Positions 19,389 to 28,572 are shown, counted from the stretch's first letter. The stretch: 64,000 nt of DNA from Thermosynechococcus sp. NK55a (GCF_000505665.1 NC_023033.1:2198313-2262312), one strand, 5' to 3'. Numbers and translations are program-made. Notes: a model not told the origin generated them from the letters alone.

Positions 19389-20507
19389 ATGCAGCGTCCA
19401 GTCATTCCGCCTATGGCCATGCCCCTCACTGTCTTGCCTGCCACAACTGTTTTGACAGAAGCGATTCAATTGCCTCAGGGCGGCTTGATTACGGAGATTC
19501 CGACGCTGGCGATCGCCCACCGTTTGGCACAGCAGTTGCGCCGCCATTGGCCCTTGGAGACGCCCTTAACGCTGATTGATGCCCAACACCAGAGTATCCC
19601 CCTGACCCTTGGGGAATTGGCGGAGCTCACCGATGCCAACTGTCCTTTACAGCTCTATGTGCCACCCCCCTTGCCAGAGGCCTTGACGCAATTTCAACGC
19701 CTGATTGATGTGGTTCGAGAGCTGCGCCATCCAGAGCGAGGCTGTCCTTGGGATTTGCAGCAAACCCCAACCAGTCTCGTTCCCTATGTTCTTGAGGAAG
19801 CCTATGAAGTGGTACATGCCCTGCAGGAGGGAAATGCGGCGGCGATCGCCGAAGAATTGGGAGACCTGTTGCTTCAAGTTGTTCTCCAGAGCCAACTTGC
19901 CCAAGAAGCCGGCCAATTTACCCTTGCTCAAGTCCTTCAAGGAATTACCGAGAAACTGATCCGTCGCCATCCCCATGTCTTTGGTGAAGTAGCACTCACC
20001 ACTGCTCAAGAGGTGCGTGACCAATGGGAGCAAATCAAAGCGGCTGAAAAAGGTAGCGAAGATCCCCTCCCCCTGAGTCAAAAGCTGCAACACTATGCCC
20101 GTACCCTCCCACCCCTGATGGCAGGGATGAAAATTGGTGAGCGAGCGAGTCGCGCTGGCCTAGACTGGCCGACTATTAGCGGTGCATGGGAGAAATTTTA
20201 CGAGGAACTGGCGGAGTTTCAGGAGGCGCTTTTGCAAGGGAATGCTGAGCAACAGACTGCGGAATTGGGAGACCTCCTCTTTAGTGTGATTAACCTCGCC
20301 CGCTGGTGCCAACTGGATCCTGTTAATGCCCTGCAACAAACCTATCAACGCTTTATTCAACGCTTGGCGTGCATTGAGGCGGCTATTGATCGCCCCCTGG
20401 AGACTTACACCCTAGAAGAACTAGAAGTCCTCTGGCAACAGGCCAAAGTACAGTTAGCCACAGACAGCGAGGCAAGCCCTAGAGAACCTGACTCTGAAGG
20501 GGCCTAA
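19389..20507 (+). CDS. mazG: Nucleoside triphosphate pyrophosphohydrolase MazG
   Basis: Hydrolyses (d)NTPs to monophosphates and pyrophosphate as a house-cleaning and stress function. In 372 aa it has two MazG domains: the first with CPWDLQQTPTSLVPYVLEEAYE and EELGDLLLQVVL (metal-binding acids), the second with ELAEFQEAL and ELGDLLFSVINLARW. The N-terminal 100 residues are an extra part compared with E. coli MazG (263 aa), as in several cyanobacteria. In-frame ATGs at 19419 and 19425 are possible alternative starts. It overlaps the next, convergent gene by 4 bases. Confidence 0.93.
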   Translation: MQRPVIPPMAMPLTVLPATTVLTEAIQLPQGGLITEIPTLAIAHRLAQQLRRHWPLETPLTLIDAQHQSIPLTLGELAELTDANCPLQLYVPPPLPEALTQFQRLIDVVRELRHPERGCPWDLQQTPTSLVPYVLEEAYEVVHALQEGNAAAIAEELGDLLLQVVLQSQLAQEAGQFTLAQVLQGITEKLIRRHPHVFGEVALTTAQEVRDQWEQIKAAEKGSEDPLPLSQKLQHYARTLPPLMAGMKIGERASRAGLDWPTISGAWEKFYEELAEFQEALLQGNAEQQTAELGDLLFSVINLARWCQLDPVNALQQTYQRFIQRLACIEAAIDRPLETYTLEELEVLWQQAKVQLATDSEASPREPDSEGA

Positions 20508-22252
20508 TCCGCTGCCGCCATTGCCACTTTCAGTTCATCGAGATTCCACAGGGCACCCCCCAGGGCGGTGGGATTCGCGCCAATGACATGATTGCGAAAA
20601 GCGGTGAGGGAGAGGGGATTCACCAGGTAGATAAAGGGGAGATATTCCTGAGCCAGGCGTTGGGCTTCAGCATAGATTTGCTTGCGTCGTTCTAGATTTA
20701 GCTCCTGGGCGCCTTGGACATACAGATCACTGATGCGCCGCTCCCAGTCAGCGACGACTCGCCCCGTAATGGGTGGTTGATTCGGTGACGGTTGCTGATT
20801 GAATGTATGCAAAAGGCCATCCACGCGCCAGATATTGGCCCCGCTATTGGGTTCATTGCCCCCCCCGGTAAAGCCGAGGATATGGGCTTCCCACTCTAGG
20901 GAATTGGAGAGGCGATCTACGAGGGTACCAAAGGCCAAAAATTGCAGATCCACCTGCATGCCGATCGCCCCTAAGTCCTGCTGAATTTGCGTTGCTATTG
21001 CCTCACGGATTTTGTTGCCCGCATTAGTTATCAGGGAAAAGCGGACGCGGTTCCCCTTGGCGTCAAAGAGGCGACCTTGATCGTCGTAGCGGAAGCCTGC
21101 CGCTTGGAGTAATGCCTTGGCTTTGGCCACATCGTAACTGTAGGTGGGCAGCCCCTGTGCCGGCGAGAAGTAAAAGGGACTTTGGACGGGAATCGTTGAA
21201 TGTTGGGGCGCCCCTAGACCTTGGTAGATGTTGTTAATCATCCGCTGGCGATCGAGGGCATAGGCCACTGCCTGACGGAACCGCACATCATTAAACCACT
21301 CGGACTTCACGGGATCCACCAGCGGCTTGCCGTTGCGCCGACCGCGATTGAGATTAAAGCAAAGGAAGAGGGTGTTGGGACTTGGCCCACTATTGTAGAT
21401 GGTGAACTGGCCGCGCTTTTCCTCGCGTTTCAAAAGGGCAAACATCTCAGGGGTGACGGCAAATAAATCCAGGCCGCCTGAGCGAAACTGCAGCATGGCG
21501 GTGTCGGTGGATTCCACAATTTGCCAAATAAAGCGTTCCAGATGGGGCAGCGGCGATCGCCAATAGAAGGGATTGCGGCGAAAAATCAACCGCTGGCCAT
21601 TCACATAGCGATCCATGACAAAAGGGCCATTGCCGACAATTTGCCGCGGGTCGGTGTCTGTGCCCCACATAGACAGGAACTTCAACCGCCCTTGGCTATC
21701 CCGCTGTCGTACCGCTTCCCGCAGCAGATGGGCGGGCAAAATCGGCAATCCAGCATTGCGTAAAAAAGGAGCAAAGGGTTCCGGGAGCTTAAAGGTGACT
21801 TGGCGATCGCCTTGGGCGGTCACTGCCGGCAGCAGCCCCTTCTGGCCAATGCGGAGAATATCGCGGCTACTGGTGGGAATCTCAGGATTGAAGTAGATTT
21901 TATTGTAGGTAAAAACCACATCCTCACTGGTGAGGGGCACACCATCCGACCATTTCAGATTCGGCCTGAGTCGAAAGACAATCTCGAGGGTTTCCGGCTT
22001 AATTTCCCAAGACTCAGCAAGGGCAGGCTCTAGTTCACCCGTGAAGCCATTTTCTTGAATTAACCCTGTGTAGAGATAGCCAAAGACATTGGGGGATTCT
22101 TGGCTCAGGGCATAGTTAAAGGTTTTCGGGTCTGAGGTGACGGCGGTCACCAATTGGTTGCCACGGGGCGTAATCAGCCCAGCACAGCTTCCAAGGCTAA
22201 GGGTGCACAGATAAACCAGCAGCGCAATCAGAGGCCATCGCCACCAGCGCAT
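20504..22252 (-). CDS. Peptide-type ABC transporter solute-binding lipoprotein
   Basis: Periplasmic binding protein of the DppA/OppA family (582 aa from ATG 22252). A hydrophobic signal (PLIALLVYLCTLSLG) ends in lipobox LGSC, so a lipid-anchored protein is likely. Family marks are FRLRPNLKWSDGVPLTSEDVVF and the paired RQAVAYALDRQ segment. The ATG overlaps the thiS stop as ATGA, implying translational coupling with thiS. The permease and ATPase subunits are not in the window. Ligand unknown (peptide or nickel-type substrates are possible). Confidence 0.9.
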   Translation of the reverse strand: MRWWRWPLIALLVYLCTLSLGSCAGLITPRGNQLVTAVTSDPKTFNYALSQESPNVFGYLYTGLIQENGFTGELEPALAESWEIKPETLEIVFRLRPNLKWSDGVPLTSEDVVFTYNKIYFNPEIPTSSRDILRIGQKGLLPAVTAQGDRQVTFKLPEPFAPFLRNAGLPILPAHLLREAVRQRDSQGRLKFLSMWGTDTDPRQIVGNGPFVMDRYVNGQRLIFRRNPFYWRSPLPHLERFIWQIVESTDTAMLQFRSGGLDLFAVTPEMFALLKREEKRGQFTIYNSGPSPNTLFLCFNLNRGRRNGKPLVDPVKSEWFNDVRFRQAVAYALDRQRMINNIYQGLGAPQHSTIPVQSPFYFSPAQGLPTYSYDVAKAKALLQAAGFRYDDQGRLFDAKGNRVRFSLITNAGNKIREAIATQIQQDLGAIGMQVDLQFLAFGTLVDRLSNSLEWEAHILGFTGGGNEPNSGANIWRVDGLLHTFNQQPSPNQPPITGRVVADWERRISDLYVQGAQELNLERRKQIYAEAQRLAQEYLPFIYLVNPLSLTAFRNHVIGANPTALGGALWNLDELKVAMAAAD

Positions 22253-22473
22253 CAGCCGCCACCGACAATTGTGACAATTTCCAAGCGATCGCCCGCCTGT
22301 ACATAGGTCGTTTCCCAAAACTGCCGATGTAAAATCTCACCATTGTATTCAATGGCAACCAGGCGGGGGTGAATATTCAGTAGGTTGCAGAGTTCTGGAA
22401 TCGAGAGCGATCGCCTCAAGGTGTGAGGAGTGCCATTGACATGAATGAGGATCGCTGGCTCAGCAGGAACCAT
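22252..22473 (-). CDS. thiS: Sulfur carrier protein ThiS
   Basis: A 73-aa ubiquitin-like protein whose C-terminal glycines (IVGGG) are adenylated by ThiF and loaded as thiocarboxylate, giving the sulfur of the thiamin thiazole. The strand VAIEYNGEILHRQFWETT and the ending GDRLEIVTIVGGG are typical. The start is ATG 22473. It follows trxA by 31 bases and its stop overlaps the next start (ATGA). Confidence 0.9.
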   Translation of the reverse strand: MVPAEPAILIHVNGTPHTLRRSLSIPELCNLLNIHPRLVAIEYNGEILHRQFWETTYVQAGDRLEIVTIVGGG

Positions 22474-22504
22474 AGCTGTAGGGGTAAATTCAACCTAATT
22501 CAAC

Positions 22505-22828
22505 CTACAGGAACTGGGCAAGAGTCGCCTCAATTTTGGTTTTTGGCACCGCGCCTACTAAAATATCCACCTTTTGGCCACCCTTAAAAATCATCAGCGT
22601 CGGGATACTGCGAATGCCAAAGTCAGTCGCCACCTTAGAGTTTTCGTCAGTATTGACCTTGACGACCTTGACTCTGCCCTGATACTCATTGGCGATTTCA
22701 TCAACGACGGGTGCCACCATGCGGCACGGCCCACACCAAGGTGCCCAGAAATCCACTAACACAGGAATATCGCTATTTAATACTTCTTGTTCAAAGGTGG
22801 CATCTGTAACGGACAATGCACTAGACAT
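22505..22828 (-). CDS. trxA: Thioredoxin
   Basis: A 107-aa m-type thioredoxin with active-site WCGPC at residues 31-35, the cis-proline in [11 protein letters not shown] and the usual length. It reduces target disulfides, in cyanobacteria with electrons from ferredoxin-thioredoxin or NADPH-thioredoxin reductase. It is the first gene of a minus-strand run trxA-thiS-binding protein. Confidence 0.97.
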   Translation of the reverse strand: MSSALSVTDATFEQEVLNSDIPVLVDFWAPWCGPCRMVAPVVDEIANEYQGRVKVVKVNTDENSKVATDFGIRSIPTLMIFKGGQKVDILVGAVPKTKIEATLAQFL

Positions 22829-23001
22829 AAGCAGAACCCTTATCGCGAATCAGCAACCTTAAAAATATACTCTAGCAACTTTTAGGCTGACCTTGGGCTT
22901 TGGATTGTTTTTAACTTTCCAGACCCTGGGCAGTCTAGCTCGTAACTAGGTTTGATTGGCAGTATATCACGTCTCCCTCCGCGGACAGGAGACTATCGGC
23001 A

Positions 23002-23007
23002 TATAAT
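23002..23007 (+). promoter_or_regulatory. Consensus -10 element upstream of psaX
   Basis: TATAAT at 23002-23007, 35 bases before the psaX ATG. No good -35 sequence is seen at the matching distance. A Shine-Dalgarno GAGGA lies about 8 bases before the ATG. Confidence 0.55.
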
Positions 23008-23041
23008 AAAGTTACTGTTTTCTATCACGAGGATGTCAACT

Positions 23042-23152
23042 ATGGCAACAAAATCTGCAAAACCCACCTACGCTTTCCGCACCTTCTGGGCTGTGCTACT
23101 GTTAGCCATTAATTTCTTGGTTGCCGCCTACTACTTTGGCATCCTCAAGTAG
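23042..23152 (+). CDS. psaX: Photosystem I subunit PsaX
   Basis: A 36-residue (Met included) single-helix thylakoid membrane protein at the periphery of photosystem I. The sequence MATKSAKPTYAFRTFW, then a hydrophobic helix, ending AYYFGILK, matches Thermosynechococcus PsaX as I remember it. The frame is open further upstream (to 22952), but GAGGA before ATG 23042 and the known mature N terminus ATKSAKP fix the start. PsaX is absent from most cyanobacteria, so it points to the genus. Confidence 0.95.
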   Translation: MATKSAKPTYAFRTFWAVLLLAINFLVAAYYFGILK

Positions 23153-23172
23153 GACTTTAGACTAAGTATCGA

Positions 23173-23190
23173 GGGGGCACCCTAGCCCCC
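23173..23190. terminator. GC-rich hairpin between convergent psaX and YccF genes
   Basis: GGGGGC (23173-23178) and GCCCCC (23185-23190) form a six-pair stem with a six-base loop. No T-run follows on either strand, so terminator activity is only likely from its place between two convergent genes. Confidence 0.4.
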
Positions 23191-23202
23191 AACGATTCAC
23201 AC

Positions 23203-23571
23203 TCACCTCAACTCGCGGCCAAAGGGCAGTAATCCTAAAATCATGAGTTTGAAGTGCTGCCGCGCAAAGGGTAGGCCAATAATGGTCACCGCCAAGAGCA
23301 ACCCCCAAAAGAGGTGATTCAGGGCAATGCCCCAGCCCACGACCAAAAGCCACAGAATATTAAAGATCATCGTTAGAGTGCTATTGGCATCAGGCGCCTC
23401 AACAATGTGCTTGCCAAAGGGGAGGAGCGTACTCCAACCCAGTTGAATGGCTTTAATCCCAAAGGGGATGCCAATGATCGTCAGGCACAGCGTCACACCG
23501 CCAAGCATATAGCCAATGCCCGTGAGGAAGCCGCCAAAGATCAACCAAATGAGATTGCCAAGAAGACTCAT
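23203..23571 (-). CDS. YccF-family inner membrane protein
   Basis: The product is 122 aa from ATG 23571 (MSLLGNLIWLIFGGF); the longer frame would start at TTG 23586. It has two repeats of the YccF module, LTIIGIPFGIKAIQLG and VTIIGLPFARQHFKL, and four hydrophobic stretches. Function unknown; the family is widespread in bacteria. It ends converging on psaX. Confidence 0.88.
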   Translation of the reverse strand: MSLLGNLIWLIFGGFLTGIGYMLGGVTLCLTIIGIPFGIKAIQLGWSTLLPFGKHIVEAPDANSTLTMIFNILWLLVVGWGIALNHLFWGLLLAVTIIGLPFARQHFKLMILGLLPFGRELR

Positions 23572-23621
23572 GAGCCGCTGCTCCAAACATTGCTTAGGCC
23601 CACTCTAGCAGCCACCTGGTG

Positions 23622-25316
23622 CTATTTGGGTAGCCTAATGCGGAATCCGGGGGGAAGATAGTCGTCCCCTAAGTAGGTGCTGGGAATCGTGCTGGTGTTG
23701 CCATCCCGCAGTGCTAAATAGCTCGGTGACATGATTTCAATACCTGCTTCATTGCAGGCATCTTGGAGGTTTTGATGCAATTCAGAAAGGGTATAGCGCA
23801 GCTCCTGCCAGTTACGGGTGTAAACATTCAGCTCATAGGCGATGTGGTAGTCATTTAGGGCAGTTTGCAGGACAAAGGGGGGAGGATCGTCAAGGATGTT
23901 GGCGGTGCGGCGGCCCGCCTCAATCATGACCTTATAAACATCGCGCCAAGGGACATCATAGCCAAGGGTAATCGTGGTTTGCACAATCAGGGGCTGACCC
24001 ATTTCCCGAATGGCCACAGCATAATTGATGACCGTGTTGTTGAGCAGTGATGAGTTGGGGACTGTAATCACTTGATTGTTGAAGGCACAAATGCGGGTGA
24101 CAAGGAGTGTTTTTTGTACCACAATCCCCTTGACATCGCCGATTTGGATGAGGTCGCCCACCTGAAAGGAGCGAGTATAGATGAGAATGACGCCGCCCAC
24201 CACGTTGGCGATCGCCGAGGTGGAACCCAAGGAAAAGAGAATCCCCAAAAACACAGAAATACCTCGGAAGGCTGGGGAATCAAAGCCGGGTAAGTAGGGA
24301 AAGACAACGACTGCCGCCAAGGCAATAATTAAAATTTGCAGTAAGTTATAGGTGGGTTTTGCCCAATCGGTATAGAAACCGGGGATGACGAGGCGTTCAC
24401 TTTCAATCGCGCTAAAAATTGCCCGCACCCCTTTCAAGAGGTAATAGGTGATGGCAACAATGATGGCGATCGCCACCAAATTAGGGAGATAGTTCCCAAT
24501 ACTCGTGAGAATAAATTCAAGGGAACCCAAGAAGTGATTGAGAAAATTCTTGCCAAAGGTGCGCGTCCAAGGAAAGAGATTAAAAACAAACGTCAGGTAC
24601 AGATAGAGAATAAACAACAGCAGCGCTAGTCGGCTCAACTGCAATATCCGCAATAGCCAACGCTCAACCTTTTCCTGAGAAATAATCTCAAAATTTTGCA
24701 GGCGCAAGGGGGGAATCCGCTCCCCACCCCAGCGGCTCACCGGTGGGAAAATCTTACCAGAGATGCGAACCACCACCGAATAGAGCATCAGCGTAAGAAT
24801 CGTTGCTAAAACCGCAAAAATAGTATTTTTGAGCAGGTTTTGGGGAACCCGATCTTGGCGATAACGGGTAATGGCCTCACGAATGTGCTGGGCCAGTTCA
24901 ATCGCTACTTCTTCTTGACTTTCTAGGCGATTGTCAACATCCGCTTTTGTAATGGTAATGAGGGGGCGGTTTCCTTGAACAACCGTAACATTATCGCGAT
25001 CGCCCCCTCTTTTGATGGTAATGCTGTCAACGGGGATATCTTCATCCTCTGCCACTTGTCGGATACGGTGTTGAATCGCTGCTGCCCGCTCCTCGGGGGT
25101 AAAGGAACCAACCCCTTCGCGCACCTCAAACAAAACTTCGCCATCGAGGGTAACTGCGTATTCCTGAATCTCAGCCGGGGCTGGGGGGGCTTGGGCATCT
25201 TGCGCCATTAGAGGCCACGGTGTCTGCCCCGCCACTAGCAAAAAAGTAAACAGCAGGCAGAGGAAAAAGCGGGGCTTTGTCATAGATGGCGGAGATGCAG
25301 GCAGTTCATTCTCCAT
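23622..25316 (-). CDS. Mechanosensitive ion channel of the MscS family with long N terminus
   Basis: A 564-aa protein. A signal-like hydrophobic start (FLCLLFTFLLVAG) is followed by a periplasmic domain of about 120 residues, then several membrane helices (about 175-360). The MscS core is recognisable: pore helix LGSTSAIANVVGGVIL, then QVGDLIQIGDVKGIVVQ and VTVPNSSLLNNTVINY. The C terminus ends with the alpha/beta MscS vestibule. It would release solutes under hypo-osmotic stress. ATG 25280 (MTKPRFFLC) is an alternative start. Confidence 0.9.
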   Translation of the reverse strand: MENELPASPPSMTKPRFFLCLLFTFLLVAGQTPWPLMAQDAQAPPAPAEIQEYAVTLDGEVLFEVREGVGSFTPEERAAAIQHRIRQVAEDEDIPVDSITIKRGGDRDNVTVVQGNRPLITITKADVDNRLESQEEVAIELAQHIREAITRYRQDRVPQNLLKNTIFAVLATILTLMLYSVVVRISGKIFPPVSRWGGERIPPLRLQNFEIISQEKVERWLLRILQLSRLALLLFILYLYLTFVFNLFPWTRTFGKNFLNHFLGSLEFILTSIGNYLPNLVAIAIIVAITYYLLKGVRAIFSAIESERLVIPGFYTDWAKPTYNLLQILIIALAAVVVFPYLPGFDSPAFRGISVFLGILFSLGSTSAIANVVGGVILIYTRSFQVGDLIQIGDVKGIVVQKTLLVTRICAFNNQVITVPNSSLLNNTVINYAVAIREMGQPLIVQTTITLGYDVPWRDVYKVMIEAGRRTANILDDPPPFVLQTALNDYHIAYELNVYTRNWQELRYTLSELHQNLQDACNEAGIEIMSPSYLALRDGNTSTIPSTYLGDDYLPPGFRIRLPK

Positions 25317-25358
25317 TTTGGGTAAAATCCTTGCCTGCCGCTGCTTTAGCCAAAATCC

Positions 25359-26093
25359 TTAACAATCGGTGGCCAAGTATTCCGCCAGCGCCTCAGAACC
25401 GCCAATATATTTGCCATCAATAAAGACTTGGGGAACTGTTGTTGCGCCGGTAATGGCTTGGAGCGATCGCAGGCTAGCCCCCTCACCGATGACAATCTCA
25501 TCGTAGTGAATGCCCTTTGCCGCAAGCATCGTTTTGGCGTTGGCGCAGTGGGGACAGCCCCGCTTCGTAAACAGGGAGACCCATTGCCGCTTGTAGCTGG
25601 GGTTGAGGTAGCAGAGCATCGTTTCCGCATCCGAGACCTTAAAGGGGTCGCCGGGTTCTTCCGGTTCAATGAACATTTTCTCAATGATGCCATCCTTCAC
25701 CAGCATTGAATAACGCCAAGAGCGTTGACCAAAACCAAGGTCTTCCTTATCCACGAGCATTCCCATGCCGGCGGTAAATTCACCATTCCCATCGGGAATC
25801 AGACGCACATTCTCTGCCTGCTGGGTTTTGCCCCACTCATTCATGACAAAAGCATCATTGACAGAAATGCAGAGGATATCATCCACGCCACATTCACGAA
25901 ACAGAGGTGCCAATTCGTTGTAGCCGGGGAGATGGGTTGAAGAACAGGTGGGCGTGAAGGCACCCGGCAAAGCAAACACGACAACTGTTTTGCCATTGAA
26001 CAGATCATTGGTGGTTACATTGACCCATTGATCGCCTTTGCGGGTGCGAAAGGTAACTTCAGGAACACGTTGGCCTTCACGGTTGGGTAGCAT
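25359..26093 (-). CDS. Peroxiredoxin-glutaredoxin fusion (Prx5-Grx)
   Basis: A 244-aa hybrid peroxidase. The N-terminal Prx5 domain has the peroxidatic Cys50 in [12 protein letters not shown]; the C-terminal glutaredoxin has CPHC (about residue 180) and the GSH-binding [18 protein letters not shown]. It should reduce H2O2 or alkyl peroxides with glutathione directly. The cysteine distribution and length match bacterial hybrids such as that of Haemophilus. It is divergent from the ATPase relic by 44 bases. Confidence 0.93.
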   Translation of the reverse strand: MLPNREGQRVPEVTFRTRKGDQWVNVTTNDLFNGKTVVVFALPGAFTPTCSSTHLPGYNELAPLFRECGVDDILCISVNDAFVMNEWGKTQQAENVRLIPDGNGEFTAGMGMLVDKEDLGFGQRSWRYSMLVKDGIIEKMFIEPEEPGDPFKVSDAETMLCYLNPSYKRQWVSLFTKRGCPHCANAKTMLAAKGIHYDEIVIGEGASLRSLQAITGATTVPQVFIDGKYIGGSEALAEYLATDC

Positions 26094-26137
26094 GGTGGAA
26101 TCCTCTACATAACGTTGCTTTCTAAAGCGTAGTCGTT

Positions 26138-27979
26138 ATGACTCTGTTTTGTCAAGTTGTTATGGAGCAGCAAATTGTTCATGCCACAACAGGGCGGGTG
26201 CGCTTTCGAGTGCCGCGTGTGCAACGGGATCCTGCCTATGGAAAGTTATTGGTGCAGTTGCTGGAGTCTTTGGCCATTGTTGAGCAGGTGCGTCTCAATC
26301 CGCAGGCGGCGACAGTGGTGGTGCAGTATCAGCCCCATTTGCTCGATGAGGCAGCAGTCTATGAACGTTTGAAGCAGTGTTTTGAACAGGCAATGGTGGC
26401 CGTGCCGCAGCCCTTTCCGGACAGTGCGGCTCCTGCGGAGGCGATCGCCCTTGAAGACTACGAAGCACAGGTAGAGGCGGATGCTCGCCTTGAAACCGAT
26501 TGGGAACGCTTGGGGCTGCCCTTGGTGGCCTTAGGGGTCTCCCTCCTCAGTGCGCCCTTGGAATTGCCCTTCGCGGTTGTTGGGGCTACGGTCTTGGCCA
26601 GTGCTTGGCCTTGGTTTCAGCGGGTGGGGCATCAGATGAGTCAGGGGCATCCCCCCAATGTAGATCTGCTCGATAGCCTTTGGATGGTACTGCATACCGT
26701 CAATGGCCAGTTCTTAGCGCCTGCATTGAAGACCACGTTGGCCGGGGCACGGGCAGATGTGCGCGATCGCCAGCGACGGCAACAGATGGATCGATATCCC
26801 AGTGTCTTGATGGCTCACTATGAACACCTGACGGTGGAACGTCAAGGTCACTGCCTCAGGATTGAAACTCAGGAGTTGCAAGCTGGGGATCTGCTGTGGT
26901 TGCAGCCCGGGGATGTTGTGCCTGCGGATGGCCGCGTTGTGGCTGGATTGGCGGAGGTGGAGCCTGCCCATTTTGAACCCTCCCGACAGGTGTGGATCTG
27001 CCGCCCCGGCGATGCCCTCTATGCAGGCTGTCAAATTCTCACGGGACAGGTTCAACTGTGGGTGATCCGCAGCGGTTGGCAAACGCGCCTTGGTTTGATG
27101 ACAGATCTGCTGCACACTGAACCGGTCTATGACAGTGCCCTTGCCCACCAACAGGGAGAATTTGCCCGCCATGCGGTGCTGCCAACGCTTGCCCTGAGTG
27201 GTGCCCTCTGGCTGACGACAGGTGCCTATGGACCAGCGATCGCCCCCCTACAGTTTGACTTTGGCAGCGGTGTGCAGCTGTCACTGCGGACGGTGATGCT
27301 CTCGGCACAGGTATTCGCGGTGCAACAGGGGGTGTATCTACCCACTGCCGGTACTTTAGAACAACTGGCGCAACTGGAGAGCTTGGTGATTGATGCTCGC
27401 GCCGGTCTTCCCCAGCCTCAACAGGCCCACATCCTGATTCAGCAATTGCGACAGCTTGGCCTTGATATCTATCTGCTTCAAGATCAAGGTAGGCCCCTTG
27501 AGGGGACCACAGAGGTCACGGGCGATCGCCTCCCTGATCTTCAGGCCTATCTGGTGGGTAAGCGGCGGCGGGTCGGCTGGATCAGCTTTGGTGAAACCTG
27601 TTCCTGTCCTGAACCCACATGGTTACCGATTCGCTGGCGGCCCCCTACCTTTGACCCCAATGCCAAAGTGGTTGTTCTTTTGGACGGCGACTGGTCTGCC
27701 CTTGGCCGTGGCATTGCCCTTGCCCGCGATGCCCTAGAGCGAACCTATCAAAATGTGGCCTTGATTGCTCTGCCAAATTTAGCGGTTACCTTTGGCGGCC
27801 TGTTTTTGGGCTTGCATCCTGTGGTCAATGTCGTCACCAACAACGCTACTGCCTTTATTGCTGAGTTTTGGCATGGAAACTCAACCCAGTTTCGTACCGC
27901 CCTATTGCCAAGCGTGTCAACGACCGTCCCCCTGCGACCGCTGCCCCTAGAATCCCCTCAACTGGCGGTGGCCCCATAG
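26138..27979 (+). CDS. P-type ATPase-like protein without catalytic motifs, with HMA-like N domain
   Basis: A 613-aa protein, or 605 aa from ATG 26162 (MEQQIVHATTGRVRFRV). The N-terminal 70 residues resemble a heavy-metal-associated fold without its CxxC. The actuator region is recognisable (GDLLWLQPGDVVPADGRVV), but TGES is replaced by FEPS. The phosphorylation segment reads IDARAG (Asp419) in place of DKTGT. No CPC/SPC motif is seen in the following membrane part, and the nucleotide-binding domain is reduced. The C-terminal hinge keeps only LDGDWSALGRGIALARDA and terminal helices. The frame is intact over 1.8 kb, so this looks like a maintained pseudoenzyme of the P1B type, not a broken gene. 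Confidence 0.8.
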   Translation: MTLFCQVVMEQQIVHATTGRVRFRVPRVQRDPAYGKLLVQLLESLAIVEQVRLNPQAATVVVQYQPHLLDEAAVYERLKQCFEQAMVAVPQPFPDSAAPAEAIALEDYEAQVEADARLETDWERLGLPLVALGVSLLSAPLELPFAVVGATVLASAWPWFQRVGHQMSQGHPPNVDLLDSLWMVLHTVNGQFLAPALKTTLAGARADVRDRQRRQQMDRYPSVLMAHYEHLTVERQGHCLRIETQELQAGDLLWLQPGDVVPADGRVVAGLAEVEPAHFEPSRQVWICRPGDALYAGCQILTGQVQLWVIRSGWQTRLGLMTDLLHTEPVYDSALAHQQGEFARHAVLPTLALSGALWLTTGAYGPAIAPLQFDFGSGVQLSLRTVMLSAQVFAVQQGVYLPTAGTLEQLAQLESLVIDARAGLPQPQQAHILIQQLRQLGLDIYLLQDQGRPLEGTTEVTGDRLPDLQAYLVGKRRRVGWISFGETCSCPEPTWLPIRWRPPTFDPNAKVVVLLDGDWSALGRGIALARDALERTYQNVALIALPNLAVTFGGLFLGLHPVVNVVTNNATAFIAEFWHGNSTQFRTALLPSVSTTVPLRPLPLESPQLAVAP

Positions 27980-27997
27980 AGGGAAGGCCTCCAGGGG

Positions 27998-28174
27998 CTA
28001 ATAGCGCTGCTTCAAAAATGTGAGAACCGACCAAAGCCCCGTAAACCAACTGCCAAGGGCGAGGGTTAGGAAAATTCCCCCCGGCAGCATCGTCAGCCAA
28101 CCGATTCCTCTTAACGCGTAGAGAATGAGGAAGATGCTAAAACAAGCCGCAAAAGCATAATAGGCGGGGCGCAC
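27998..28174 (-). CDS. Small membrane protein, possibly 5'-truncated
   Basis: A 58-codon frame from GTG 28174 (VRPAYYAFAACFSIFLIL...) to TAG at 28000-27998. It has two hydrophobic stretches joined by ALRGIGW, and ends FLKQRY. The composition is that of a genuine protein, but there is no Shine-Dalgarno site. The frame is closed 24 bases upstream by TAA (28198-28196), so the true start may have been lost or shifted. I do not recognise the family. Confidence 0.5.
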   Translation of the reverse strand: MRPAYYAFAACFSIFLILYALRGIGWLTMLPGGIFLTLALGSWFTGLWSVLTFLKQRY

Positions 28175-28572
28175 GGCAAATTCGGTAATGAAGTGTTATA
28201 GTGATCTCGTAATGTAAGGGCATGGGACTTGTCAACAGTGAAACAATTGACGTTGATGGGCTATCCCAACATCGCAACTTGGTATCTCGAAATGGGGTTG
28301 CGCCAACGGCGAGCAGCCATCCCTGCACTGTCGGTTGTGGATAATTGCGAAGGACCGAGTATGAACTGATCGGCCTGCAACTGGAGGTTCACACCCTTGT
28401 GAACTGGGTCGATCAGAAGTGTTGAGCGTGTTCATCACTGTTATTGCACTTCAAGTTTTTAACAACTTCAACCAATTAGACACCCCTCAGCGGGCTCAAT
28501 GGTGCTGCGGTTAGGAATGTTCCTGCCTAAGTGGCTATGCCTGCTGTGGAATTAGTTTGCGAGGAACGACCG
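28175..28572. other. Region upstream of the deoxyhypusine-synthase-like gene, with an RNA-like fold
   Basis: About 400 bases with no convincing ORF. It contains a nested inverted repeat at 28366-28416 (listed separately). The rest shows nothing I can name. The promoter of the gene starting at 28573 must lie here. Confidence 0.4.
28366..28416 (+). ncRNA. Nested hairpin, candidate structured RNA or leader element
   Basis: Outer arms CTGATCG (28366-28372) and CGATCAG (28410-28416) enclose a perfect 7-bp hairpin GTTCACA-ccct-TGTGAAC (28387-28404). No T-run follows, so it is not a plain terminator. It lies 157 bases before the start codon at 28573. It could be part of a leader or a small RNA. Confidence 0.4.

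Noticed and set aside
18300-19547. Extended Hsp33 reading frame (415 aa)
   Set aside because: The upstream 116 residues run antisense into mazG and have no similarity; ATG 19199 is the family start.
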